Shown one piece after another: positions 1 to 5,816 of a DNA stretch of 11,062 nucleotides. Position numbers and translations under genes: made by a program. The stretch is from Nitrospirae bacterium GWC2_57_9 (GTDB lineage: Bacteria; Nitrospirota; UBA9217), in assembly GCA_001805085.1 (NCBI GenBank), contig MHEA01000212.1:318-11379 (forward strand). Direction: 5' to 3'. The notes beneath the pieces are model-generated. The model searched no databases and had not been told where the DNA came from. It saw only the letters and a list, made by a program, of their open reading frames with translations. Positions within the stretch are counted from its first letter, which is position 1, and the number at the start of each line of letters is the position of its first letter.

Positions 1-1118
1 TCAAGATCTTCGGACCTGGCCTTGACGAGATCGAGCGCATAGGCCTGGACGTTGAAAATACCCTGCGAAACGTGCCGGGAACCCGGGCGGTCTTTGCTGA
101 GCGCGCGAATACCGGATACTTCCTGGATTTCAACATCGATCGCGACGGAATCGCGCGATACGGGCTTCAGGTGGAGGACGTGCAGAACGTCATCCAGTCC
201 GCCATCGGCGGCATGAACGTAACGACCACGGTTGAGGGCAGGGAGCGCTATCCCGTCAATATCCGGTATGGCCGTGAGTTGCGGGACGACGTGGAGAAGC
301 TGAGGCGCGTGCTCGTGCCGGTCATGGAGGGCGCCCAGGTGCCGCTGGAACAGCTCGCTGACATCCGGATCACCCGCGGCCCGGGCCTGGTCCAGAGCGA
401 AGGCGGAAGGCTGACCGCGAATGTAACGCTCAACATCGAAGGGAGCGACTTCGGGGGGTATGTAACGCGTGCGGGCAAGGCCATCGCCGAGAAGGTCAAA
501 TTGCCGCCGGGCTATTCCCTCATCTGGTCCGGGCAGTACGAGTACATGGAGAACGTGAAGGCCAAGCTCTTCTACGTGATCCCGCTTACCCTGCTCATCA
601 TCGTCGTCCTGATCTATCTCAATACGGAATCCTGGGTCAAGACGTCCATTGTCCTGCTCGCGGTGCCCTTCTCCCTGGTGGGCACTGTCTGGCTGCTCTA
701 CATCCTGGGCTACCATATGAGCACCGCGGTCTGGGTAGGCGTAATCGCGCTGGCCGGTTTGGACGCGGAGACGGGGATCGTAATGCTCCTGTATCTCGAT
801 CTTTCCTATAACCGGTGGCATCAGGAGGGCAGGATCAGGACGCTGCGCGACATTGAGGACTCAGTCATGGAGGGCGCGGTCAAGAGGATCAGGCCGAAGA
901 TCATGACTGTCTCGGTGATCCTTGCAGGGCTCGTGCCGATCATGTTCTCGACCGGCACCGGCGCCGACGTCATGAAACGGATCGCAGCGCCGATGGTGGG
1001 CGGCGTAATCACCTCGACCATCCTGGAGCTGATTATTTACCCGGCGATCTATGTGATCTGGAAGGAGCGGGAGCTGAAGCGGGAGGGCGAGAAACAGCTC
1101 GGAGTTCGGAGTGCGTGA
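1..1118 (+). CDS. cusA: Heavy-metal efflux RND transporter, CusA/CzcA family (3' part only)
   Basis: This is the C-terminal part of an inner-membrane proton/metal antiporter of the HME-RND type, which works with a periplasmic adaptor and an outer-membrane channel to expel Cu, Ag, Zn or Co. The reading frame is open from base 3, so the gene starts before the window. Visible are the end of the periplasmic porter domain, a first membrane segment near bases 565-625 (VIPLTLLIIVVLIYL), then further hydrophobic segments. The family stretch GVIALAGLDAETGIVMLLYL follows, and the C-terminal block RPKIMTVSVILAGLVPIMFS with the TGTGADVMKRIAAPMVGG signature is intact. Metal specificity cannot be read from this part; czcA is an equally good name. 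The last residues (GVRSA) are encoded by a 7-nt-period repeat that recurs elsewhere in the window, so the C-terminus was probably altered by repeat spread. Family assignment is secure. Confidence 0.93.
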   Translation, partial: KIFGPGLDEIERIGLDVENTLRNVPGTRAVFAERANTGYFLDFNIDRDGIARYGLQVEDVQNVIQSAIGGMNVTTTVEGRERYPVNIRYGRELRDDVEKLRRVLVPVMEGAQVPLEQLADIRITRGPGLVQSEGGRLTANVTLNIEGSDFGGYVTRAGKAIAEKVKLPPGYSLIWSGQYEYMENVKAKLFYVIPLTLLIIVVLIYLNTESWVKTSIVLLAVPFSLVGTVWLLYILGYHMSTAVWVGVIALAGLDAETGIVMLLYLDLSYNRWHQEGRIRTLRDIEDSVMEGAVKRIRPKIMTVSVILAGLVPIMFSTGTGADVMKRIAAPMVGGVITSTILELIIYPAIYVIWKERELKREGEKQLGVRSA

Positions 1119-1177
1119 CGAGAGGTCTCTCAACCGTTGCTTCTCGCAGGCCCCGGAGAAACTGCCTTTGCCCGTGA

Positions 1178-1197
1178 CGTGCGGCTAGAGCCGCGCG
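1178..1197. terminator. GC-rich hairpin between convergent genes, possible terminator
   Basis: CGTGCGGC, loop TAGA and GCCGCGCG form an 8-bp stem with one G-T pair. It lies in the 106-bp gap between the end of the RND pump gene and the end of the convergent J-HTH gene. Neither strand has a clear T-run after it, so a role as an intrinsic terminator is only possible. Confidence 0.3.
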
Positions 1198-1224
1198 CGG
1201 TCATCTGTTGTTACTCAAGAGGCA

Positions 1225-1893
1225 TTACTTCTTCGGCTGGTTCATCGACGCTTCGTAGCGCTTCAGGTAATCCCCGGCCACGCGCTCCGGATCGTACCCC
1301 AGGATCTTGGCATATTGCATGAGGAAGCCGCGCAGATAGGCCCGGGCGGGAAGTTTCTGGAATTGCTCCTCCTCGATCAGCTCGAGGTAGCGAAGTCCTA
1401 TCTTGGTGATGTCCGAGACCTGGCGAAGGGTGAGGTTGCGCTGTTCGCGCAGCAGCTTGATGGCAGGTCCGGTGAAGTCTGAGTTGAAGGGCGCCGGCGC
1501 CGGAATCTCCTGGGGAACGGGATCTGCGGCCGGCTGCGGCATGTCCCTGGTCCGTGAACTGCCGGGGGAGGAGAGGGAAGGCCCAGCCGGCGAAGCCTGG
1601 GTGCGCAACGAACGCTGCTGCTGCACCGGGGGTGCCTGCATCTCGCCGCTGTTTCTCAGCTCTTCGTCGTATTTTCTCCGGTTGTCTTCATACAGCAGGG
1701 TCCGGTAGGCCTCTTCGATCCGCTGGTGTATTGCGGCGGTCTCTTCAGGCGTGAACAGGGAATAGAGCGCAATGGAATTGGGGTCATAGACCCTGCGCAC
1801 CCGTTCATAGGCCCTGTGGATCTCCTGGGCACTGGCTCGGGGGCTTATTTCCAGCAGCTCGTAAAAATTGAGGTCTTCTATTTTTTTAAACAT
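1225..1893 (-). CDS. J-domain-like / RodZ-type helix-turn-helix fusion protein
   Basis: Small, probably cytoplasmic protein (222 aa) with two modules. Residues about 8-80 read as a J domain (NFYELLEISPRASAQEIHRA, then EEAYRTLLYEDNRRKYD). The HPD tripeptide that stimulates Hsp70 is replaced by YDP (residues 36-38), so co-chaperone activity is doubtful. A Pro/Ser/Gln-rich linker (about 85-135) follows. Residues about 139-215 match the HTH_25 fold found at the N-terminus of RodZ (LREQRNLTLRQVSDITKI, LPARAYLRGFLMQYAKILGY). No transmembrane segment is seen, unlike RodZ. I chose the ATG at 1893 because GGATGA precedes it; an in-frame ATG at 1905 would add four residues. It is last in the minus-strand scp cluster, 190 bp after the FlhG-like ATPase gene, which suggests a joint role in positioning or chromosome organisation. 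That role is inference. Confidence 0.85.
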   Translation of the reverse strand: MFKKIEDLNFYELLEISPRASAQEIHRAYERVRRVYDPNSIALYSLFTPEETAAIHQRIEEAYRTLLYEDNRRKYDEELRNSGEMQAPPVQQQRSLRTQASPAGPSLSSPGSSRTRDMPQPAADPVPQEIPAPAPFNSDFTGPAIKLLREQRNLTLRQVSDITKIGLRYLELIEEEQFQKLPARAYLRGFLMQYAKILGYDPERVAGDYLKRYEASMNQPKK

Positions 1894-1917
1894 GGTGTCA
1901 TCCATTCAGTAAAAACA

Positions 1918-1996
1918 GTTTGAATGGTTTAAGTCGTTCGAATCGTTTAGCTAATAAACAGCTTGAACCGTTTGAGTCGTTCGAATGGTTCAAAAA
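1918..1996. repeat. Degenerate 9-nt-period repeat array
   Basis: Units of nine bases of the form GTTYRARTS follow each other: GTTTGAATG at 1918, GTTTAAGTC at 1927, GTTCGAATC at 1936, a poor unit at 1945, then after a break GTTTGAGTC at 1970, GTTCGAATG at 1979 and GTTCAAAAA at 1988. The 22-base blocks at 1927 and 1970 are nearly the same. The array sits in the spacer between the FlhG-like gene and the J-HTH gene and has no coding potential that I credit. Confidence 0.75.
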
Positions 1997-2055
1997 ACAA
2001 TCAAACACTCAACTCCCTTTTAAGGCGCCCGGAACGGGTTCTATCCGCAGGCAAC

Positions 2056-2073
2056 GATTCAAACGCCTCAAAC
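2056..2073 (-). repeat. Two inverted copies of the 9-nt repeat unit
   Basis: Read on the minus strand this gives GTTTGAGGC then GTTTGAATC, the same family as the array at 1918-1996 but in opposite orientation and about 60 bp away. Together they could fold into an imperfect stem within the spacer, just after the stop codon of the FlhG-like gene. Confidence 0.6.
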
Positions 2074-2082
2074 CACCTTTTT

Positions 2083-3027
2083 TCAGTACAACATACTCGC
2101 CACGAGTTGCTCTTTCCGAAGCAGGTTGTGCACGATGCGCTCGATGCAGCGCGAAGGCCGGGAATAGGGGTATTCGATCGTGAGCGGCCGTTTGCTCCGG
2201 ATGGACTGCCAGACGCAGTCGTCATATTCCACGTAGCCCAGGTATTCCAGGTGGATGCCGAAATATTTTTGACAGGCGCTCTTCATCGAGAACCCGATCT
2301 GGATGTCGGTCTTGGTGCGTACCTGGTTCACGACGAGCTTGGGCCTGAACTTCGCTACTTCCAGCTCCAGGATCTCCCCGACCTCCCGTTCCATGGTCTT
2401 GACCCGTTCGATCAGATCGTAGGGGGTGCGGATGCCCATGTTGTTCTTCTGGTCCATGGCCGCGTCAATGAGGTCCTTGATGTTCTGCTGGGCCACCACC
2501 TTTTTAAAACGGCGATAGAAAGCGCTCTTGATGAACCGGTACGCATTTTCGATCGCAGTGGGTTCGGGCAGCACGACCAGGATGCCGTGGTCCGAAAAGA
2601 GGAAGAAATCGAGGATGTTGAAGGAGGTGCCGGCGCCGAGGTCGAGAAGGATATAGTCGGCATCCAGGGTCTCCAGGTGGCGGAGCAGCCGGGCCTTCTG
2701 AGAAAAATTGGGGTTGGCGGCGTCGAGGAAGTCTTGAGCGCCGCTGATCAGGCTGAGGTTCGGGATGCTGGTCTTGATGATGACTTCCTGGATGTTCTCC
2801 ACCCGGCGGTTGAGGAAGTCAGAGAGCGTCATTTCCGGAACGCCTATGCCGAGCGTGGTATGGAGATTGGCGCCTCCCAGGTCAGCGTCCACGAGAAGCA
2901 CTTTTTTCCGAAGGCGGGCAAGCGTGATTCCGATGTTGCCGGTGATTAGGCTTTTGCCGATCCCCCCCTTGCCGCCGCCGATTGCCCAGATCTCCTTTTT
3001 GCGCAGGGCATCCTGGAGTTCTATCAT
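2083..3027 (-). CDS. FlhG/MinD-like P-loop ATPase (ParA superfamily)
   Basis: 314-aa SIMIBI-class ATPase. The deviant Walker A is GGGKGGIGKS (residues 17-26, signature Lys20 and Lys25), Walker A' is VLLVDADLGGANL (43-55) and the Walker B region is DYILLDLGAGTSF (124-136), where DLGAG is typical of the FlhG/YlxH branch. Such ATPases dimerise on ATP and place cellular structures such as flagella, division sites, chromosomes or polar complexes. No FlhF or flagellar gene is in the window, and the N-terminus (ELQDALRKKE) only loosely recalls the FlhF-activating DQAxxLR helix, so a flagellar role is unproven. Its ATG lies inside the scpB stop region (4-bp ATGA overlap), which implies translational coupling to the SMC accessory gene and favours a link with chromosome segregation. 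The next gene, a J-HTH fusion, may be its partner. Family secure, function inferred. Confidence 0.9.
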   Translation of the reverse strand: MIELQDALRKKEIWAIGGGKGGIGKSLITGNIGITLARLRKKVLLVDADLGGANLHTTLGIGVPEMTLSDFLNRRVENIQEVIIKTSIPNLSLISGAQDFLDAANPNFSQKARLLRHLETLDADYILLDLGAGTSFNILDFFLFSDHGILVVLPEPTAIENAYRFIKSAFYRRFKKVVAQQNIKDLIDAAMDQKNNMGIRTPYDLIERVKTMEREVGEILELEVAKFRPKLVVNQVRTKTDIQIGFSMKSACQKYFGIHLEYLGYVEYDDCVWQSIRSKRPLTIEYPYSRPSRCIERIVHNLLRKEQLVASMLY

Positions 3028-3698
3028 CCTGTAACGTTCTCCTGGGAAGCGATCTCTGCCGGAGCTTCATTCCCGGCGAGTTCCGTCCCTTCTGATGGTT
3101 CCTGCTGTTCCGCCGCTTCCTGGTCCTCCGCGGGCAGCTCTTCCATGATCTCTTCCCCGGCCTCCAGCTCCTGGAACTCCTTGAGCGTGGGCAGGGCCGA
3201 GAGGTCCTTCAATCCGAAGTACTGCAGGAAGTCGGCCGTGGTCCCGTACATCATGGGTTTCCCCGGCACGTCCTTCTTCCCGACGATCTTGACCAGCCGC
3301 CGTTCCATCAGGTTGCGCATGATGCCGCCGATGTTCACGCCCCGGACCACTTCGACCTCGGTCCTGGTGATAGGCTGCTTGTAGGCAACGATCGCCAGCG
3401 TTTCGAGGGCGGGCCGGGAAAGCTTCGTCGAGACCTTGACCGCTTTGAACTTCCTGATCCAGACTGCCTGCTCCGGTCTCGTGGCCAGCTGGTATCCGCC
3501 CGCCACCTCCACCAGCATGATCCCGGCCTGCCGTTCATCGTATTCCTGCCGGAGCACCTGGAGCTGCGCCTCGATCTGCTCAGGCGACGATTCTTCAAAA
3601 AGACCATTCAAACGCTCCAGGGACAGCGGACTGCCTGCGATGAAGAGAAGCGCTTCCAATGCCGGTTTCAACTCGTTATCTTCCCATTCAGACCTCAT
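3024..3698 (-). CDS. scpB: Segregation and condensation protein B (SMC kite subunit)
   Basis: 224-aa homologue of ScpB, the winged-helix 'kite' subunit that dimerises on the kleisin ScpA and helps load the SMC complex near the origin. The N-terminal winged helix begins at ELKPALEALLFIAGSPLSLE; the second carries the family stretch LSRPALETLAIVAYKQPITR, then EVEVVRGVNIGGIMRNLMER and GKPMMYGTTADFLQYFGL. The tail from about residue 165 is acidic (Glu-rich) and of low complexity, as in many ScpB proteins. I chose the ATG at 3698; a GTG at 3719 would add VTKLFC-type residues encoded by a repeat. No Shine-Dalgarno is seen; instead a 17-base palindrome abuts the start. It overlaps the downstream ATPase gene by 4 bp. 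It is split from scpA by a HEAT-repeat gene, which is unusual because scpA and scpB are normally adjacent. Confidence 0.95.
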   Translation of the reverse strand: MRSEWEDNELKPALEALLFIAGSPLSLERLNGLFEESSPEQIEAQLQVLRQEYDERQAGIMLVEVAGGYQLATRPEQAVWIRKFKAVKVSTKLSRPALETLAIVAYKQPITRTEVEVVRGVNIGGIMRNLMERRLVKIVGKKDVPGKPMMYGTTADFLQYFGLKDLSALPTLKEFQELEAGEEIMEELPAEDQEAAEQQEPSEGTELAGNEAPAEIASQENVTG

Positions 3699-3714
3699 AC
3701 AAAATAATTTTGTA
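3698..3714. promoter_or_regulatory. 17-base palindrome touching the scpB start codon
   Basis: TACAAAAT, a central A, and ATTTTGTA form a perfect inverted repeat whose edge is the first base of the scpB ATG. It could be an operator, a small mRNA hairpin controlling translation, or just the AT-rich end of the neighbouring repeat element. No binding protein can be named. Confidence 0.4.
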
Positions 3715-3805
3715 ACCACGGATCAACACGGGTGCGGCTCTGCCGCACGCACAGATGAAACGAGAAGAAAAAGACCAAACCGTGAGAGCGAAGCTCCCGT
3801 GGTTA
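3713..3805. repeat. Dispersed palindromic repeat element in the scpB-HEAT spacer
   Basis: The ends TAACCACGG (3713-3721) and CCGTGGTTA (3797-3805) are perfect inverted repeats. Inside are two smaller hairpins: GTGCGGC-TCT-GCCGCAC (3732-3748) and GAGC-GAA-GCTC (3786-3796). The text CCACGGATCAACACGG is typical of noncoding dispersed repeats in environmental bacterial genomes (from memory, not searched). It fills nearly the whole 119-bp spacer. Confidence 0.65.
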
Positions 3806-3817
3806 TCGTTTTTCTTG

Positions 3818-4666
3818 TTATAAGGCGGTCGGGTCGCCCATCCTGCCCAGGGCCACCTTGGCGTTCATCTTCACATCGATGTCTGTCGTTGTTTCCATGA
3901 TCTTCCGGATCTTCGGCACGGCGTCCTTCACCGTCTCGGGGTTCGAGCTGCCGATGTTCCCGAGGGCCGCCACCGCGTTCTTGACCGCGTTTGGGTGCCC
4001 GCTGTCCAGGTACTGCATCAGCCGCGGGACCAGGCCTGCCACTTCCTGGGGATAATGCAGGCCGATGGCACCCAGGGCGAACAAGACGCCGCCGCAGGTC
4101 GCCTCCTTCGAGAATTCAAGCACCTCGATCAGCTTGGGGAGGATACCCCGGATCAGCTCGGGGGCATTGATGCCGACCTTGCCCAGGGCATGGGCTGCTG
4201 CTTCCCGTTCGTCGTCATCCCCCTGCTCCAGCATCGTGATCAGCCGGGGCACGGCATCCTGAACGAGGGCCGTATGGGCAAAGCCTATATTTCCCAGGGC
4301 ATAGGCTGCTTCCTGCCGCACCAGGCTCTGCTCATGGCCCAGCAGGCCTTTCAGTTTTGGGGCGGCCTTGGCCGCGGAATCCTTGAAGCTGAACCCCAGG
4401 TTGCCGACGGCGTTCGCCGCGTCTATCTTGACGAACATGTCCGGGTCGTCGAGGAGTGCAATGAGGGTCGGCAGGTGCGGCCGGGTATCATTGGGATAGT
4501 CGAAACCCACGCGGGAAAGCAGGTTCAGCGCGCCCGAGCGCACGTCGCCGTTCTTCTCGCCCAGCAGGCCTGCCAGGTCGCCGATGAGGGACCGGTCCGC
4601 ATAGACGGCTGTCTCGATGTCTCCGAACTTCTTTTCCTGGGCCAGTGCTTTGATGTCGGGTTTCAT
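3818..4666 (-). CDS. HEAT-repeat protein (PBS-lyase-like HEAT repeats)
   Basis: 282-aa all-helical solenoid protein made of about seven HEAT repeats of 36-40 residues. Each second helix carries a variant of ALGNIG: LLSRVGFDYP, AVGNLGFSFKD, ALGNIGFAHTA, ALGKVGINAPE, ALGAIGLHYPQ, ALGNIGSSNPE, ALGRMGDP. HEAT solenoids bind proteins or nucleic acid; no enzymatic motif, signal peptide or membrane segment is present, so it should be a cytoplasmic scaffold. I chose the ATG at 4666 (MKPDIKALAQEKKF). A start at 4759 would add 31 residues encoded by the upstream CACAGAG repeat (ELCVLCGL-like text), which is not credible. There is no Shine-Dalgarno. It lies between scpA and scpB on the same strand, so it is probably co-transcribed with the SMC accessory genes. 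A role as an SMC-complex partner is a hypothesis from position only. It may instead be an insertion brought in between repeats. Confidence 0.85.
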   Translation of the reverse strand: MKPDIKALAQEKKFGDIETAVYADRSLIGDLAGLLGEKNGDVRSGALNLLSRVGFDYPNDTRPHLPTLIALLDDPDMFVKIDAANAVGNLGFSFKDSAAKAAPKLKGLLGHEQSLVRQEAAYALGNIGFAHTALVQDAVPRLITMLEQGDDDEREAAAHALGKVGINAPELIRGILPKLIEVLEFSKEATCGGVLFALGAIGLHYPQEVAGLVPRLMQYLDSGHPNAVKNAVAALGNIGSSNPETVKDAVPKIRKIMETTTDIDVKMNAKVALGRMGDPTAL

Positions 4667-4667
4667 A

Positions 4668-4757
4668 CTTATAATTTTTAAGCCACAGAGAACACAGAGT
4701 TCACAGAGAAAGACAAGACTACGATGAATCTTCGTTTTCCTCGGTGTCCTCTGTGAC
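4668..4757. repeat. Dispersed CACAGAG-type repeat element in the HEAT-scpA spacer
   Basis: The spacer carries three CACAGAG units at 4684, 4693 and 4702 with near-complementary ends: CACAGAGAACAC (4684-4695) against GTGTCCTCTGTG (4744-4755), 11 of 12 pairing. The AT-rich end (GTGGCTTAAAAATTAT on the minus strand) runs right up to the HEAT start codon and resembles the end of the element in front of scpB. No promoter or gene is evident in it. Confidence 0.65.
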
Positions 4758-4773
4758 AAGATGCTTTCAGTCT

Positions 4774-5538
4774 CTACCCGAACAAATTTCCCGTGGCTGT
4801 ATCCTGGTCGCGGTTCTGGGTGTCCGTGACGGCTTTCATGATCCGGATGGCCCCGAACTGCTCGATCTGGAAGGCCTTCACGACGCGCGTCTTGATCAGC
4901 TCGAGCAGCGCCAGGAACGTTCCGATCACCTGGAGCCTGGTCGTACTGTTCTCGAAGAGTTCGACGAAGAGGAGGCTGTCCGTGGTCTCGAGCCGGGCGA
5001 GGATATGGGATATCTTCTCGGTGATCGAGACGGTTTCGGCCGTTATCTCGAACTTGGCGTCCGGCACCCGGGCCATTATATCCTTCAAGGCGGCCAGCAG
5101 GTCGAAGAGGTGAAAATCGAAGAGGAGCGGTTCGTCATCGGCGGGGAGGTCTGGCGCCGCTTCAGCCTGCCGCGTGTACACCTGCGACCAGGTTTCCTCC
5201 TTGTCTCCGAGGGAACCCGCGGCCTCCTTGAAGCTCTTGTACTCCAGAAGCCTCCGGATGAGCTCGGCACGCGGGTCCACACCGTCCTCGTCCCCTTCGG
5301 GATTCTCCGCCGGAGGCAGGAGCATCCTGGACTTGATGTGGGTGAGCGTCGAGGCCATGACCAGGAAATCGCCGGCGATCTCCATATCCAGGCTCTTCAT
5401 GAGGTCGATGTATTCGAGGTACTGCTGGGTGATGAGTGCAATGGGTATGGAGTAAATGTCCAGTTCGTGCTTCTTGATGAGGTGGAGAAGAAGGTCCATG
5501 GGACCTTCGAAGATCTCGAGTTTTATCTGGTACGACAT
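4774..5538 (-). CDS. scpA: Segregation and condensation protein A (SMC kleisin)
   Basis: 254-aa ScpA kleisin, which bridges the two heads of the SMC dimer and carries the ScpB dimer, forming the ring that compacts and separates sister chromosomes. The N-terminal SMC-neck-binding part is typical: YQIKLEIFEGPMDLLLHLIK, ELDIYSIPIALITQQYLEYI, DFLVMASTLTHIKSRMLLP. An acidic variable centre follows, and a C-terminal winged helix (about 185-240: SLLFVELFENSTTRLQVIGT, LALLELIKTRVVKAFQIEQF). I start it at the ATG at 5538, because the protein family begins exactly there and GGGAGGGG lies about 11 nt upstream. The open frame runs on for 95 more codons, but those are repeat-derived or low-complexity. It is the first gene of the minus-strand cluster and is separated from scpB by the HEAT gene. 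Length and motifs are complete. Confidence 0.95.
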   Translation of the reverse strand: MSYQIKLEIFEGPMDLLLHLIKKHELDIYSIPIALITQQYLEYIDLMKSLDMEIAGDFLVMASTLTHIKSRMLLPPAENPEGDEDGVDPRAELIRRLLEYKSFKEAAGSLGDKEETWSQVYTRQAEAAPDLPADDEPLLFDFHLFDLLAALKDIMARVPDAKFEITAETVSITEKISHILARLETTDSLLFVELFENSTTRLQVIGTFLALLELIKTRVVKAFQIEQFGAIRIMKAVTDTQNRDQDTATGNLFG

Positions 5539-5599
5539 GGATTGGTAAGCCCCTCCCTTGGCCGCCGGCGGGTTCGGCCATGAAGAAAGTATTAGACGA

Positions 5600-5628
5600 A
5601 AATTAGCGTTATTTGCCCGAAAAGTCAA
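5600..5628 (-). promoter_or_regulatory. Possible sigma70 promoter of the scpA cluster
   Basis: On the minus strand TTGACT (5628-5623) is followed after 17 bases by TAATTT (5605-5600). The -35 is good, the -10 weak. A transcript would start near 5593 and give a leader of about 55 nt with the GGGAGGGG site before scpA. Confidence 0.4.
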
Positions 5629-5643
5629 GAGAAAAGGTTTTTC

Positions 5644-5671
5644 CAATGCCGAATGGGGAATGTGGAATGCC
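5644..5671. repeat. 7-nt-period repeat, four units
   Basis: CAATGCC (5644), GAATGGG (5651), GAATGTG (5658) and GAATGCC (5665) form a heptamer array of the GARTGCG family, which is also seen at 1102-1115 and 6790-6838. It lies in the divergent region between scpA and the kinase-like gene. The rest of that 278-bp region is AT-rich with T-runs on the plus strand (5684-5712) and holds the two divergent promoters. Confidence 0.6.
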
Positions 5672-5781
5672 GGTGGAACAGTCATTTTTTTCCGTTGTTT
5701 TTTCTTTTTCCCTGCTTTTGCATCCCCTGATGCGAAATCGTTGCAGATCCAGTCGGTCCATTCTCCCCCCTGAAACCCGTC

Positions 5782-5790
5782 TGCTATAAT
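5782..5790 (+). promoter_or_regulatory. Extended -10 promoter for the kinase-like gene
   Basis: TGCTATAAT is a perfect -10 hexamer with the TGn extension; no good -35 is seen at the right distance. Transcription would start near 5797, about 20 nt before the start codon, with GGGAGAG lying between. Confidence 0.55.
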
Positions 5791-5816
5791 GAAGGTCAGA
5801 GCGGGAGAGTCGAGGA

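Noticed and set aside
1963..2949. Long plus-strand open frame of 328 codons
   Set aside because: It lies antisense to the FlhG-like ATPase, whose Walker motifs are intact; the plus-strand product has no family resemblance and a composition expected from a complementary GC-rich frame.
4667..4759. N-terminal extension of the HEAT protein to 4759
   Set aside because: The added residues are the translation of the CACAGAG repeat, which occurs as noncoding DNA; the fold begins after the ATG at 4666.
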